From positions 1 through 64,000 of the forward strand of contig NZ_FLQX01000105.1 of assembly GCF_900089955.1 (NCBI RefSeq): DNA of 64,000 bases, written 5' to 3'. The DNA comes from Candidatus Accumulibacter aalborgensis (GTDB lineage: Bacteria > Pseudomonadota > Gammaproteobacteria > Burkholderiales > Rhodocyclaceae). Position 1 is the first letter of the stretch. Every line of letters starts with the position of its first letter. The notes under the pieces are model-generated. The model was not told the origin of the DNA, did no database searches, and saw nothing but the letters and a program-made list of their open reading frames with translations. Both the position numbers and the translations under genes were made by a program. This document shows positions 37,631 to 47,949 of the stretch, piece after piece.

Positions 37631-38899
37631 TCAGGTGAGCCGGTCGAGCATCTTCCGCGTGATCAGCGTCACGCCGTTCTCGGTATGACGGAAGCGACGT
37701 GCGTCGTCAACCGGGTCTTCGCCGACGACCATGCCTGCCGGAATGTCGCAGTCGCTATCGACCACGCAGCGGGTCAGGCGGGCCCTGCTGCCGACCGTGG
37801 TATCGGGAAGCAGGACCGAGAGATTTACCCGCGAATAGGAATGGACGCGGCAATTGGAGAAGAGCAGCGAACGATTGACTTCGCCCGATACGATACAGCC
37901 GCCAGATACCGTTGACTCGATGGCATTGCCGCGCCGGTCGAGATGGTTATGCACGAACTTGGCGGGTGGCAGTTGCTGCTGATAGGTCCACACCGGCCAG
38001 TTACGGTCGTAAAGATTCAGGGCCGGCACCGTCGCCGTCAGGTCGATGTTGGCATCCCAGTAGGCATCGATGGTCCCGGCGTCGCGCCAATAGTGCTCCC
38101 GGAACTGCTCGTCCGGGGCGACGATGCAACTGCGCGAGAAGGGGTGCGCGATGGCCACACGATTGGCGACCGCACGCGGAAGGATGTCCTTGCCGAAGTC
38201 ATGACTCGAAGTCGGGTCAGCGATGTCACGCGCCAGTTCGGCATACAGGTACTTGGCGTTGAAAACGTAGACCCCCATGCTGCACATGGACATGTCGGGA
38301 TTGCCCGGCATCGCCGGTGGGTCGGCAGGTTTTTCGATGAAGTCGGTGATCAGGCCATTTTCATCGACAGCCATGATGCCAAAAGCGCTCGCTTCACGGC
38401 GAGGCACCTCGATGCAGGCTACCGTGCATTCGGCGCCGCTCTCGACATGGTCGACGAGCATCATCGCGTAATTCATCTTGTACACGTGGTCGCCAGCGAG
38501 AATGACGACGAACTCAGGCCTCGGTGTATAGGTCTCGAGGATGTCGATGTTCTGGTAGACGGCGTCGGCCGTGCCCCGATACCAGGACTCCTCGTCTATC
38601 CGCTGCTGCGCCGGCAGCAGGTCAACGAATTCGTTGACCTCACCATGCAGAAAGTTCCAGCCGCGCTGCAAGTGGCGCAAGAGGCTGTGTGACTTGTACT
38701 GAGTGACCACGCCAATGCGCCGAATCTGCGAATTGACACAGTTCGACAAGGCGAAATCGATGATCCGGAATTTGCCGCCAAAATGGACCGCCGGCTTGGC
38801 GCGGCGGTCTGTGAGTTCGTGCAACCGGCTGCCGCGCCCGCCAGCCAGAACCAGGGCAATCGCCTTGCGTGGCAATTGGAATGTCTTCCTGTCAACCAT
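37631..38899 (-). CDS. glgC: Glucose-1-phosphate adenylyltransferase
   Basis: This 422-residue enzyme makes ADP-glucose from glucose-1-phosphate and ATP, the committed and allosterically controlled step of glycogen synthesis. [14 protein letters not shown] is the nucleotide-binding loop. [18 protein letters not shown] and [14 protein letters not shown] follow, and a C-terminal left-handed beta-helix region (about 290-420). It is upstream of glgA and downstream of pgm. The substrate of this step is supplied by the neighbouring phosphoglucomutase. Confidence 0.95.
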   Translation of the reverse strand: MVDRKTFQLPRKAIALVLAGGRGSRLHELTDRRAKPAVHFGGKFRIIDFALSNCVNSQIRRIGVVTQYKSHSLLRHLQRGWNFLHGEVNEFVDLLPAQQRIDEESWYRGTADAVYQNIDILETYTPRPEFVVILAGDHVYKMNYAMMLVDHVESGAECTVACIEVPRREASAFGIMAVDENGLITDFIEKPADPPAMPGNPDMSMCSMGVYVFNAKYLYAELARDIADPTSSHDFGKDILPRAVANRVAIAHPFSRSCIVAPDEQFREHYWRDAGTIDAYWDANIDLTATVPALNLYDRNWPVWTYQQQLPPAKFVHNHLDRRGNAIESTVSGGCIVSGEVNRSLLFSNCRVHSYSRVNLSVLLPDTTVGSRARLTRCVVDSDCDIPAGMVVGEDPVDDARRFRHTENGVTLITRKMLDRLT

Positions 38900-38972
38900 T
38901 TTCGTATCCCCTATTGAGCTTCATTCATCGCATCTGGCGGCGCCACCCGGTGTCACCAATTCCTTACTGATC

Positions 38973-40670
<1,698 letters not shown>

Positions 40671-42308
40671 TCATGCCAGATGCTGGCGACTGAAAGCCAG
40701 CAATTGCTGGGTGGACACATCGAGCTTCTCTGCCAGTGCCGGCTGGGCGATCGCCGGCAGGATGCTGCTGGCCACCGCCTTGCCCAACTCGACGCCCCAC
40801 TGGTCGAATGAATTGAGCCCCCAGATAACGCCCTGCACGAACACCTTGTGTTCATAGAGCGCGACCAGCGCGCCAATCGTCTGCGCATCAAGTCGCGAAA
40901 GCAGCAGCGTCGACGACGGCTGGTTGCCGGGAAATACCTTGTGCGGCAGGAGTTCCTCGAGCGCCGCCAGCGGCATGCTGGTCCGACTGAGTTCGCTGCG
41001 CGCTTCCTCGCCCGTCTTGCCGAACGCCAGTGCCGCACTTTGCGCAAAACAGTTGGCGAGCAGCGCTTCCTGATGGCCGGGCAAGGGGTAGTCGGAGCGG
41101 ACGGCGGCGATAAAGTCACAGGGCACGAGTCGCCCGCCCTGATGGAGAAGCTGGAAAAAGGCGTGCTGGCCATTGTTGCCGAGTTCGCCCCAGACGATGG
41201 GATTCGAGGCACAGGCCAGCGGCTGGCCATCGATGCCCACCGACTTGCCGTTGCTCTCCATCTCGAGTTGCTGCAGGAACGACGGAAAATATTTCAGCGA
41301 CTCGTTGTAGGGCAGGACTGCATTGCTCGTCGCACCGAGGAAATTGGTGTTCCAGATGCCGATCAGGGCCATCACCACCGGCAGGTTGCGCTCATGAGGC
41401 GTGCTGCGGAAATGCTCATCCATGCGCTCGGCACCGGCAAGCAGGTCGGCAAAAGCGTGTGGGCCAATGGCGATCATCAGCGCCAGGCCGACCGCCGACC
41501 AGAGCGAAAAGCGCCCCCCGACCCAGTCCCAGAGCGGAAATACAGCGTCCTCCCGGATGCCGAACTCGAATGCACGCTCCGGCTTGGCCGTCAGCGCAGC
41601 GAAATGGCTGGCCACCGCTGCCGCGTCGCCCAGGTTGGCCACCAGCCAGTCACGAGCCGTCTGCGCATTGAGCATCGTCTCCTGCGTGGTGAAGGTCTTG
41701 CTGGCGACAAGAAACAGCGTCGTGCGTGGATCGAGGGTCTGCAGGAGCGGCGCCAGTTGCGCGCCATCCAGATTGGAGACGTAATGCACGCCAAGCGCCG
41801 GATGGGAGATCGAGCGCAGAGCGTAACCGACCATCTTGGGGCCGAGGTCAGAGCCACCAATGCCGATATTGACGACATTGCGAATCGGCATGCCGGTGAA
41901 ACCCAGTGCTTGCCCAGCGCGAAGAGTGTCTGCAAAAGCGGCCATTCGCTGCCGTGTGGCGACCACCTCCGGCATGACATCCAGATCGGCGCCGGGGAAC
42001 GGGCCGTGTGATCGCCGCAAGGCCACGTGGAGCACCGATCGGTCTTCGCTGGCATTTATCTTCTCACCGTCGAACATCCGCTTCGTCCATTCATCGAGTC
42101 GCGCCTCCTTGGCCAGCGCTGCCAGCAGAGGAAGCGTTGTCGAGTCGATGCGCTGCTTCGAGAAGTCGAAAAGGATGCCGTCGAAGCTTAGCGAGAGAGC
42201 GGTTGCGCGTCCTGGATCGCGGGCAAACATTTCTCTGAGATGCACAGGCGAGAACGATTGCCGGTGCGCTTCAATGGCCTTCCAGGCGGCTGAGGTGGTG
42301 ATGTTCAT
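40671..42308 (-). CDS. pgi: Glucose-6-phosphate isomerase
   Basis: This 545-residue isomerase interconverts glucose-6-phosphate and fructose-6-phosphate. Signatures VGGRFSLWSAVGL and GLNSFDQWGVELGK are both present, and MRNVVNIGIGGSDLGP-like sugar-binding residues follow the family. It is the first gene of the leftward cluster pgi-pgm-glgC-glgA-DUF1015. A GGCCGT/ACGGCC inverted repeat sits in the leader at about 42340-42357. The leader otherwise shows no convincing promoter. Confidence 0.95.
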   Translation of the reverse strand: MNITTSAAWKAIEAHRQSFSPVHLREMFARDPGRATALSLSFDGILFDFSKQRIDSTTLPLLAALAKEARLDEWTKRMFDGEKINASEDRSVLHVALRRSHGPFPGADLDVMPEVVATRQRMAAFADTLRAGQALGFTGMPIRNVVNIGIGGSDLGPKMVGYALRSISHPALGVHYVSNLDGAQLAPLLQTLDPRTTLFLVASKTFTTQETMLNAQTARDWLVANLGDAAAVASHFAALTAKPERAFEFGIREDAVFPLWDWVGGRFSLWSAVGLALMIAIGPHAFADLLAGAERMDEHFRSTPHERNLPVVMALIGIWNTNFLGATSNAVLPYNESLKYFPSFLQQLEMESNGKSVGIDGQPLACASNPIVWGELGNNGQHAFFQLLHQGGRLVPCDFIAAVRSDYPLPGHQEALLANCFAQSAALAFGKTGEEARSELSRTSMPLAALEELLPHKVFPGNQPSSTLLLSRLDAQTIGALVALYEHKVFVQGVIWGLNSFDQWGVELGKAVASSILPAIAQPALAEKLDVSTQQLLAFSRQHLA

Positions 42309-42480
42309 GGTCGGTAAAAGCTCTTTGATGAGGGATCAGGCCGTCTGCAAACGGCCGAAGGAGGGTGGGTGTGATGAAATATGACAACTTATGCTGTTCC
42401 GGTTATCAGCTTGCCAGAATGCTCGGAAGAACGCAAAAAAGAATGGCCGGCAAGCGCTGAATCAGAATGGCAGGTCAGAG

Positions 42481-42918
42481 TCAACGCCTGGCGGCGGGCG
42501 ACGGATTGATGGGAGATTTCAGTCGGCAGGCGCGAATGCTGTCGGCGAAGGGTTTGTCTTCCTCGGTGATATGGCGTTCGAACCAGTACTCGGCATAGCG
42601 CAGAAAGGAATGAACGTCGCGCGCGCCGGCACGCACTTCGCCGAACGCCTTGTGCAGTGACTGCAGGTTCTCCTGGTGGACTCGGTCGTGATCAAGGAAG
42701 TCGACCCCGGCTTCCCGCGCCATACGCTCTTCGGTAGCGAAATGGAATTGCAGGTAATCGAGCAGTCCCTGGAAGTCTTCTAGGGGTGCGGGCCCGCTGC
42801 CGTAACAGGCGGCCTTGAGCGCCTCGATACGCCCAAAGATCTGATCGTGCTGAGCATCAATCTCCGGCAGATCGATCAGCAAGGCATCCGGCAATAAGCC
42901 GGCAAAAGGGGGAGTCAT
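42481..42918 (-). CDS. Bacteriohemerythrin
   Basis: This 145-residue four-helix protein carries the expected diiron ligands: DAQHDQIF, FHFATEERMAREAG, DHDRVHQENL and HITEEDKPFAD. Such proteins bind oxygen reversibly. They serve as oxygen stores or sensors in bacteria that cycle between aerobic and anaerobic conditions. It stands alone between pgi and imuB. The segment 42919-43007 upstream of it contains no gene that I can support. Confidence 0.92.
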   Translation of the reverse strand: MTPPFAGLLPDALLIDLPEIDAQHDQIFGRIEALKAACYGSGPAPLEDFQGLLDYLQFHFATEERMAREAGVDFLDHDRVHQENLQSLHKAFGEVRAGARDVHSFLRYAEYWFERHITEEDKPFADSIRACRLKSPINPSPAARR

Positions 42919-43007
42919 GATAAAGATCCCTGGGGAGCAGTCACAATTTTCAGGCTAAGACAGTATAGAAAGACGGTCCGAATAATTCCAGTAAAATCAG
43001 GTTGTGC

Positions 43008-44489
43008 TCAGCAAAATACACCATGCAGAAACCATCCTTCCTGGCCACGGAAAATCCATAGCCATTCGGCGCGCACGGAAATGGCGACGAAGTAGTCGCG
43101 ACGGATATCACCGACCGTAGCTGGCTCGGCTTCATCCCACCAGCCACTTTCGATGCGCTCGGGGCCGGCCAGCAATCGCAAGGGGCCGCCACACTGCGGC
43201 CGACCGCCCACTTCGCACAATCCCTGCGGACTGGCCAGAAGCCACAAGGGACGCGGACCGGGAGCCGTGGCCGGCAAGGCGGCGGCGAGCCACCTGGCCG
43301 GCGATTTTTCTTCTGCCGACAGCCTGGGTATGACTCGCCGCGAGGCATTCTCCGGACGGTGCTCGGCCGCCGCTGACAGGCCATGCACGCTGCCATTGCC
43401 AAGGCGGGACTGCAGACGTTCGACCAGATCCGCCACTGAATCGCCGCCAGCGCCTTCGCCACGCTTGTCGAACAGACTGGCAGACCGGCCAGGAAGCGCT
43501 TCCGGCGCATCGGCTCGCAAGCTGATCCCTTCGACAGCGGCCGGCAGTTCGATTCGTTGCAGGCGCTCGCTGAGCACGCGAACGATCCGTTCGGCATCGC
43601 GCGTGACGCCGGTAAAACCGAGGACCAGAACGGTGGCCGGTCGCTGGCCGGCGCCGCGCTGGTGTGCAAATTCGAAGGCGCACTCACTGATGCCACCCCC
43701 ACGGGCAACAAGCCAGCCACACAGGCTGGCGATCAGGCGACGCCCGGCAAAACCGAGCGCCAGCGCATTGTCGACGCGCATCGGCAGTTCCAGGTGTTCG
43801 ACAAAACGCTCCGGAAAAACAAAACGCGGCCGGGGGTCCGGCAAATCGCCAAGCGCGCGTGCCAGATCAGCCGCCAGACCGACACCGAGTCGACGCGCCA
43901 GACCGGCGCGCGGCAGGCGTAGCAGATCAGCGAGCGAGCGCACACCAAAGCTGGCGAGACGGGCCTGATTCTGTGCCGAGAGATCGAGCACGGCCAGCGG
44001 CAGCCGGCCGAGGCGCTGCGGCAGTTGGTCAGCATCGAGACAGGGAGCTTCATCGGCGGCCAACGCGAGCCATTGCGCGGCGAGCGGCGTTGGCGCCAGG
44101 GAGGGCTGCAGCGCGAAGCCCTGCTCGGCACAACCGGCAACGATGCGCTCGAATAAAGGCGCGGCACCGCCGAAAAGGCGCAACGATCCGGCCACCTCGA
44201 GCAGCAGTGTCTGTGGCGGCAGCACGCAGATCTCGGAAGTGAAACCGCCCGCCCAGCAGGCGAGCCGGGTCAGGGCTGCCTGCTCACGCTCGACATCGCG
44301 CTCCTGAATGGACAGAGCGGGCAAAAATGCCCATGCCTCGGCCAACCGCAGTCCGGGAATCACGCCGGCCGATGCCGCTGCATCATCGGCAACGACGACA
44401 CGTTCACGGCTGACAACGGCGCTAGGCGATGGCCGGCTGGGAAGAGCTTCGAGCGGCAGCCGCGGTAGGTACAGGGCGAGCCAGAGCAT
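43008..44489 (-). CDS. imuB: ImuB-like DNA polymerase Y family protein
   Basis: This 493-residue Y-family polymerase-like protein has LWLALYLPRLPLEAL at the start and LLLEVAGSLRLFGGAAPLFERI in the palm region. It lacks the acidic catalytic residues of DinB and UmuC, as ImuB proteins do, and it carries the C-terminal tail ending WFLHGVFC. ImuB is the hub of the mutasome: it binds the beta clamp, ImuA and DnaE2. ATG 44489 is taken. This overlaps the imuA 3' end by 68 bases in another frame, so the overlap is unusually long. No dnaE2 follows in this window. Confidence 0.87.
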   Translation of the reverse strand: MLWLALYLPRLPLEALPSRPSPSAVVSRERVVVADDAAASAGVIPGLRLAEAWAFLPALSIQERDVEREQAALTRLACWAGGFTSEICVLPPQTLLLEVAGSLRLFGGAAPLFERIVAGCAEQGFALQPSLAPTPLAAQWLALAADEAPCLDADQLPQRLGRLPLAVLDLSAQNQARLASFGVRSLADLLRLPRAGLARRLGVGLAADLARALGDLPDPRPRFVFPERFVEHLELPMRVDNALALGFAGRRLIASLCGWLVARGGGISECAFEFAHQRGAGQRPATVLVLGFTGVTRDAERIVRVLSERLQRIELPAAVEGISLRADAPEALPGRSASLFDKRGEGAGGDSVADLVERLQSRLGNGSVHGLSAAAEHRPENASRRVIPRLSAEEKSPARWLAAALPATAPGPRPLWLLASPQGLCEVGGRPQCGGPLRLLAGPERIESGWWDEAEPATVGDIRRDYFVAISVRAEWLWIFRGQEGWFLHGVFC

Positions 44490-45129
44490 GATTCAGGCGT
44501 AACGGACGGTGAATGGCGATGGACAGAGGTGCGGCTTGCGCGCTGCCGCGGCGCTTGAGCAAATGAATGACCAATTGCTCGCCCTCCCCTTCGAGCAGCA
44601 GGCGCAGGGGTGCCGGCGACGATTGGCTGGCACAGGCCGCCGGACGAAAAACGAAGAGCAGCGTACGACTGGCCTCGGCGGCGAGTTGCAGACGACGAAG
44701 TGACGTTGTCTGGGCTTCGGGCAGCCAGGCGACGACGGCGCCCACGCCGTCGGCGGCGAGAGAGCGTTCACAGGCCCAGGCGGCATCACGGCCGGGAGCG
44801 CTGGCCACCAGCAGACGCGACAGATCGACGCCGCAGGCGTGCAGCGCCGGCGCATAGAGTGGGTGCGGTGGGGCCACACAAACCAGCCAGGCGAGTTCAT
44901 CACTCGATAGTCGCGCCAGAGCCGGCAGCAGCAAACTCAGTTCACCGACACCGCGACGCACCGGCAGAAGTTCGGTCAGACCGCCACGTGGCCAGCCGCC
45001 ACCCGGCAGCTCACGGTCAAGCTCGGCAAAACCCGTTGGCACGCCGGGTAAGGGCGCTCTGGCGAGCGTATCACCGCGCCAGACATCGGAACGTTCAAGG
45101 ATTTGCGCCAGCGCTGGAGAGGAAGTCAT
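44422..45129 (-). CDS. imuA: ImuA-like SOS mutagenesis protein
   Basis: This 235-residue protein is of the ImuA/SulA-RecA-like family. PTGFAELDRELPGGGWPRGGLTELLP corresponds to its RecA-like first half, though I give it only in part: TGFAELDRELPGGGWPRGG is the key stretch. ATG 45129, 20 bases past the lexA stop, is preferred over an in-frame ATG at 45162, which lies inside the lexA 3' end. It is co-transcribed with lexA and imuB. It is required in the damage-induced mutagenesis pathway in other bacteria, where it partners ImuB and DnaE2. Confidence 0.85.
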   Translation of the reverse strand: MTSSPALAQILERSDVWRGDTLARAPLPGVPTGFAELDRELPGGGWPRGGLTELLPVRRGVGELSLLLPALARLSSDELAWLVCVAPPHPLYAPALHACGVDLSRLLVASAPGRDAAWACERSLAADGVGAVVAWLPEAQTTSLRRLQLAAEASRTLLFVFRPAACASQSSPAPLRLLLEGEGEQLVIHLLKRRGSAQAAPLSIAIHRPLRLNHALARPVPTAAAARSSSQPAIA

Positions 45130-45148
45130 GGACAAGATCAAACCGCGC

Positions 45149-45751
45149 TCACATCGCCTCACCGCCGCGGATCAGCCCGACAGCGATGCCCTCGATAGCC
45201 AGTGCCCGCGCGCTCGTATCGACAATGATCGGCGCGAAATCGGGGTTTTCGGCGATCAGCTCGATAACCCCGTCTTGCTGACGGAAACGCTTGACCGTCA
45301 CCTCGTCATCGAGCCTGGCGACGACAATCTGGCCGTTGCGCGCCTCGCTGCTGCGGTGCACGGCGAGCAGGTCACCGTCCAGAATGCCGGCGTTGATCAT
45401 CGACAGGCCACGCACGCGCAACAGAAAATCGGCACGCGGCTTGAACAGGCTGACATCGAGTGTATAACGGCGCTGGACGTTTTCCACCGCCAGGATCGGG
45501 CTCCCGGCAGCCACGCTGCCGATCAGCGGCAGACCCAGTTGTTCGACCAGCCGGATGCCGCGCGCCGATCCCGGTTCGAGCACGATGACGCCCTTCCTGG
45601 CAAGCGCCTTGAGATGCTCCTCGGCGGCATTGTGCGAGGCAAAACCGAAGGCGCTGGCAATTTCGGCCCGTGTTGGCGGCGCGCCGAGAAGTTCCAGCGT
45701 ATTGCGGATGAAGTCGAGTATTTCCTGTTGGCGCAGCGTTACTTTGACCAT
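45149..45751 (-). CDS. lexA: LexA repressor
   Basis: This 200-residue SOS repressor has an N-terminal winged helix-turn-helix ([31 protein letters not shown]). The self-cleavage bond is Ala82-Gly83 in VAAGSP. The catalytic dyad is Ser117 (GLSM) and Lys154 (TVKRF). RecA filaments stimulate cleavage after DNA damage. ATG 45751 has GGGAGG upstream. It heads the lexA-imuA-imuB operon and is autoregulated through the operator at 45774-45793. Confidence 0.94.
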   Translation of the reverse strand: MVKVTLRQQEILDFIRNTLELLGAPPTRAEIASAFGFASHNAAEEHLKALARKGVIVLEPGSARGIRLVEQLGLPLIGSVAAGSPILAVENVQRRYTLDVSLFKPRADFLLRVRGLSMINAGILDGDLLAVHRSSEARNGQIVVARLDDEVTVKRFRQQDGVIELIAENPDFAPIIVDTSARALAIEGIAVGLIRGGEAM

Positions 45752-45772
45752 GATCGAGGCCTCCCGTCGTGA

Positions 45773-45801
45773 ATACTGTATTTTCGTACAGCTATTGTAA
45801 A
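45773..45801 (-). promoter_or_regulatory. lexA promoter with LexA operator
   Basis: A -35-like TTTACA (read leftwards, 45796-45801) and a -10-like CAGTAT (45773-45778) are separated by 17 bases. The LexA box overlapping them reads CTGTATTTTCGTACAG at 45776-45791, with CTG and CAG ends ten bases apart. Repressor bound here would cover the spacer and block RNA polymerase, the standard autoregulatory arrangement. ATG of lexA is 21 bases beyond the -10. Confidence 0.85.
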
Positions 45802-45865
45802 AAAAGCAAGAGGAACCGATCGCCTGAGAAAAATCAAGCGGCTTGACCGCTGATCGCCTTTCTTA

Positions 45866-45893
45866 CCACAATCCACAATCCACAATCCGCAAT
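45866..45893 (+). repeat. Four tandem heptamers upstream of bcp
   Basis: The sequence is three copies of CCACAAT followed by CCGCAAT, then CCG. It lies in the 5' leader of bcp, about 28 bases before the ATG. Unit slippage would change the promoter or leader length, not a coding frame. Confidence 0.9.
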
Positions 45894-45920
45894 CCGTTTT
45901 CCAATCCCCGAAAGCCAGCC

Positions 45921-46376
45921 ATGATCGACCACACCGTAGCCGATTTCAGCCTGCCGGCAACCGGCGGCCGGACCTTCACTCTGTCCGCCTGCCAGGGCAG
46001 CACTGTCGTCCTTTATTTCTACCCCAAGGACAGCACGCCGGGATGCACCACCGAGGCGCAGCAGTTCCGTGATCTGCATCCGCAGTTCGTCAGTGCGGGA
46101 GCCATCGTCGTCGGCGTCTCTCGTGACAGCCTCAAATCGCACGAAAACTTCAAGGTCAAACAGGAGTTGCCCTTCGATCTGCTTGCCGACAGCGAAGAGT
46201 CGCTCTGTGCCAGCTTCTCGGTGATCAAGATGAAGTCGATGTACGGCAAACAGGTTCGCGGTATCGAGCGTAGTACCTTTGTCATCGATGGCAAAGGAGT
46301 GTTGCGGCGCGAGTGGCGCGGGGTGAAGGTAGCCGACCACGCACAGGAAGTGCTGGATTTCGTCGCCCAGCTCTGA
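45921..46376 (+). CDS. bcp: Thioredoxin-dependent peroxiredoxin (BCP/PrxQ)
   Basis: This 151-residue peroxiredoxin reduces hydroperoxides with thioredoxin. The peroxidatic Cys lies in KDSTPGCTTEAQQF. The usual nearby resolving Cys of E. coli BCP (five residues on) is absent: the position carries Gln, so it behaves as a 1-Cys or atypical form, possibly using the Cys in SLCASF. WGVK-type ending REWRGVKVADHAQEVLDFV is typical. ATG 45921 gives the family N-terminus. It is followed by the PhoH-like gene after 38 bases. Confidence 0.94.
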   Translation: MIDHTVADFSLPATGGRTFTLSACQGSTVVLYFYPKDSTPGCTTEAQQFRDLHPQFVSAGAIVVGVSRDSLKSHENFKVKQELPFDLLADSEESLCASFSVIKMKSMYGKQVRGIERSTFVIDGKGVLRREWRGVKVADHAQEVLDFVAQL

Positions 46377-46414
46377 TCGCCTCCCCTGACCGACCTTATC
46401 TGGAAAACGCTCGC

Positions 46415-47842
46415 ATGACCCATCCACCCGAAGTCAGCGCCGATAGCGACGCTAGCACCAAGCCGACCAAGCTCTTCGTTCTTGACACCAATGTGCTGAT
46501 GCACGATCCGACCAGTGTCTACCGTTTCGAGGAGCACGATGTCTTCCTGCCGATCATGATCCTCGAAGAACTCGACGACCACAAAAAGGGCATGTCGGAA
46601 ATCGCCCGCAATGCGCGTCAGGTGACGCGCACGCTCGATGCCATCGTCACCAGCATCGACGAGGGCATCGATCAGGGCATCAAGCTCTACGGGCCTTCGC
46701 GCAAACTGGCCAGCGGCCGTCTCTTCCTGCAGACCGAAGCGATCAGTAGTGACCTCCCGGCAGGGTTGCCGACAGCCAAGGTCGATAACCAGATTCTGGC
46801 GGTCGTCGTCCACCTCCAGCGCCACTATCCCGATCGTCCGGTGATCCTCGTTTCCAAGGACATCAACATGCGCATCAAAGCCCGTACTCTCGGGCTGCTG
46901 GCGCAGGATTACTTCAACGACAAGGTGCTCGAAGACAGCGACCTGCTGTACACCGGCATGCGCCAACTGACGCCCGAGTTCTGGGATGATTACGGTCAGG
47001 GGATGGAGTCCTGGAAGAAGGACGGTCACACGCTGTACCGCATCAAGGCTCCCCTGTGCGCGCAATTGCTGGCCAACCAGTTCCTCTTCCAGGAAGGCGA
47101 GAGACCTCTTTATGCCATCGTCCGTCAGGTATCCGGAACGACGGCCGAGATCGAGACGCTGACCGACTACACGCATCCCAGAAACAAGGTCTGGGGAATC
47201 ATGGCCCGCAACCGCGAGCAGAATTTCGCCCTCAACCTGCTGATGAATCCGGAGATCGACTTTGTCACCCTGCTCGGCCAGGCCGGTACCGGCAAGACGC
47301 TGCTCACCCTGGCGGCAGGGCTCACCCAGGTGCTCGAGGCCAGGCGCTACAGCGAAATCATCATGACCCGGGTCACCGTTCCCGTCGGCGAGGACATTGG
47401 CTTTCTGCCGGGGACTGAAGAAGAAAAGATGGGACCGTGGATGGGCGCCCTCGAGGACAACCTCGAGGTACTCACCAAGAGCGACGACGATGCCGGCGAC
47501 TGGGGGCGTGCGGCCACCAATGACCTGCTGCGCAACCGGATCAGGATCAAGTCGCTCAACTTCATGCGGGGCCGTACTTTCCTCAGCAAGTTCCTGATCA
47601 TCGACGAAGCACAGAACCTGACACCCAAGCAGATGAAGACGCTGATCACCCGCGCCGGACCCGGCACCAAGGTGATCTGCCTGGGCAACATTGCGCAGAT
47701 CGATACGCCCTATCTGACCGAAGGCAGCTCCGGCCTCACCTACGTCGTCGACCGCTTCAAGGGCTGGCCACACTCCGGCCACATCACCCTGCAACGTGGC
47801 GAGCGCTCCCGCCTCGCGGACCACGCCGCCGAAGTGCTATAA
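46415..47842 (+). CDS. phoH: PIN-PhoH fusion protein (PhoH2-type ATPase)
   Basis: This 475-residue protein has an N-terminal PIN RNase-like domain (LFVLDTNVLMHDP, residues 18-30, with acidic active-site residues) joined to a PhoH P-loop ATPase (LLGQAGTGKTLLT, Walker A; FLIIDEAQNLTPKQMK, Walker B). PhoH2 proteins are sequence-specific RNA helicase/ribonucleases in other bacteria. ATG 46415 is chosen because earlier in-frame codons overlap bcp. It is probably co-transcribed with bcp. A strong terminator follows. Confidence 0.93.
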   Translation: MTHPPEVSADSDASTKPTKLFVLDTNVLMHDPTSVYRFEEHDVFLPIMILEELDDHKKGMSEIARNARQVTRTLDAIVTSIDEGIDQGIKLYGPSRKLASGRLFLQTEAISSDLPAGLPTAKVDNQILAVVVHLQRHYPDRPVILVSKDINMRIKARTLGLLAQDYFNDKVLEDSDLLYTGMRQLTPEFWDDYGQGMESWKKDGHTLYRIKAPLCAQLLANQFLFQEGERPLYAIVRQVSGTTAEIETLTDYTHPRNKVWGIMARNREQNFALNLLMNPEIDFVTLLGQAGTGKTLLTLAAGLTQVLEARRYSEIIMTRVTVPVGEDIGFLPGTEEEKMGPWMGALEDNLEVLTKSDDDAGDWGRAATNDLLRNRIRIKSLNFMRGRTFLSKFLIIDEAQNLTPKQMKTLITRAGPGTKVICLGNIAQIDTPYLTEGSSGLTYVVDRFKGWPHSGHITLQRGERSRLADHAAEVL

Positions 47843-47851
47843 TCTCTGCTG

Positions 47852-47886
47852 TCGGGCCGTGTCTTGTGACACGGCCCGATCGTTTT
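47852..47886 (+). terminator. Intrinsic terminator after phoH
   Basis: The 12-bp perfect stem TCGGGCCGTGTC / GACACGGCCCGA (47852-47863 and 47868-47879) with loop TTGT is followed by TCGTTTT. It ends the bcp-phoH transcript. A TATAAT at 47838-47843 overlaps the phoH stop but has no matching -35. Confidence 0.9.
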
Positions 47887-47949
47887 ACAGCCACCGATCC
47901 GTGCTCCCAGCTCCGTGCAACAAGGATCCTGTGCTTACCGGAGAGTCGA

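Noticed and set aside
45130-45162. Earlier start for imuA at 45162
   Set aside because: It lies inside the lexA coding end; the residues it adds ([11 protein letters not shown]) do not match the ImuA N-terminus.
47838-47843. Perfect TATAAT at the end of phoH
   Set aside because: No -35-like sequence at proper spacing, and a transcript started there would begin inside the terminator hairpin.
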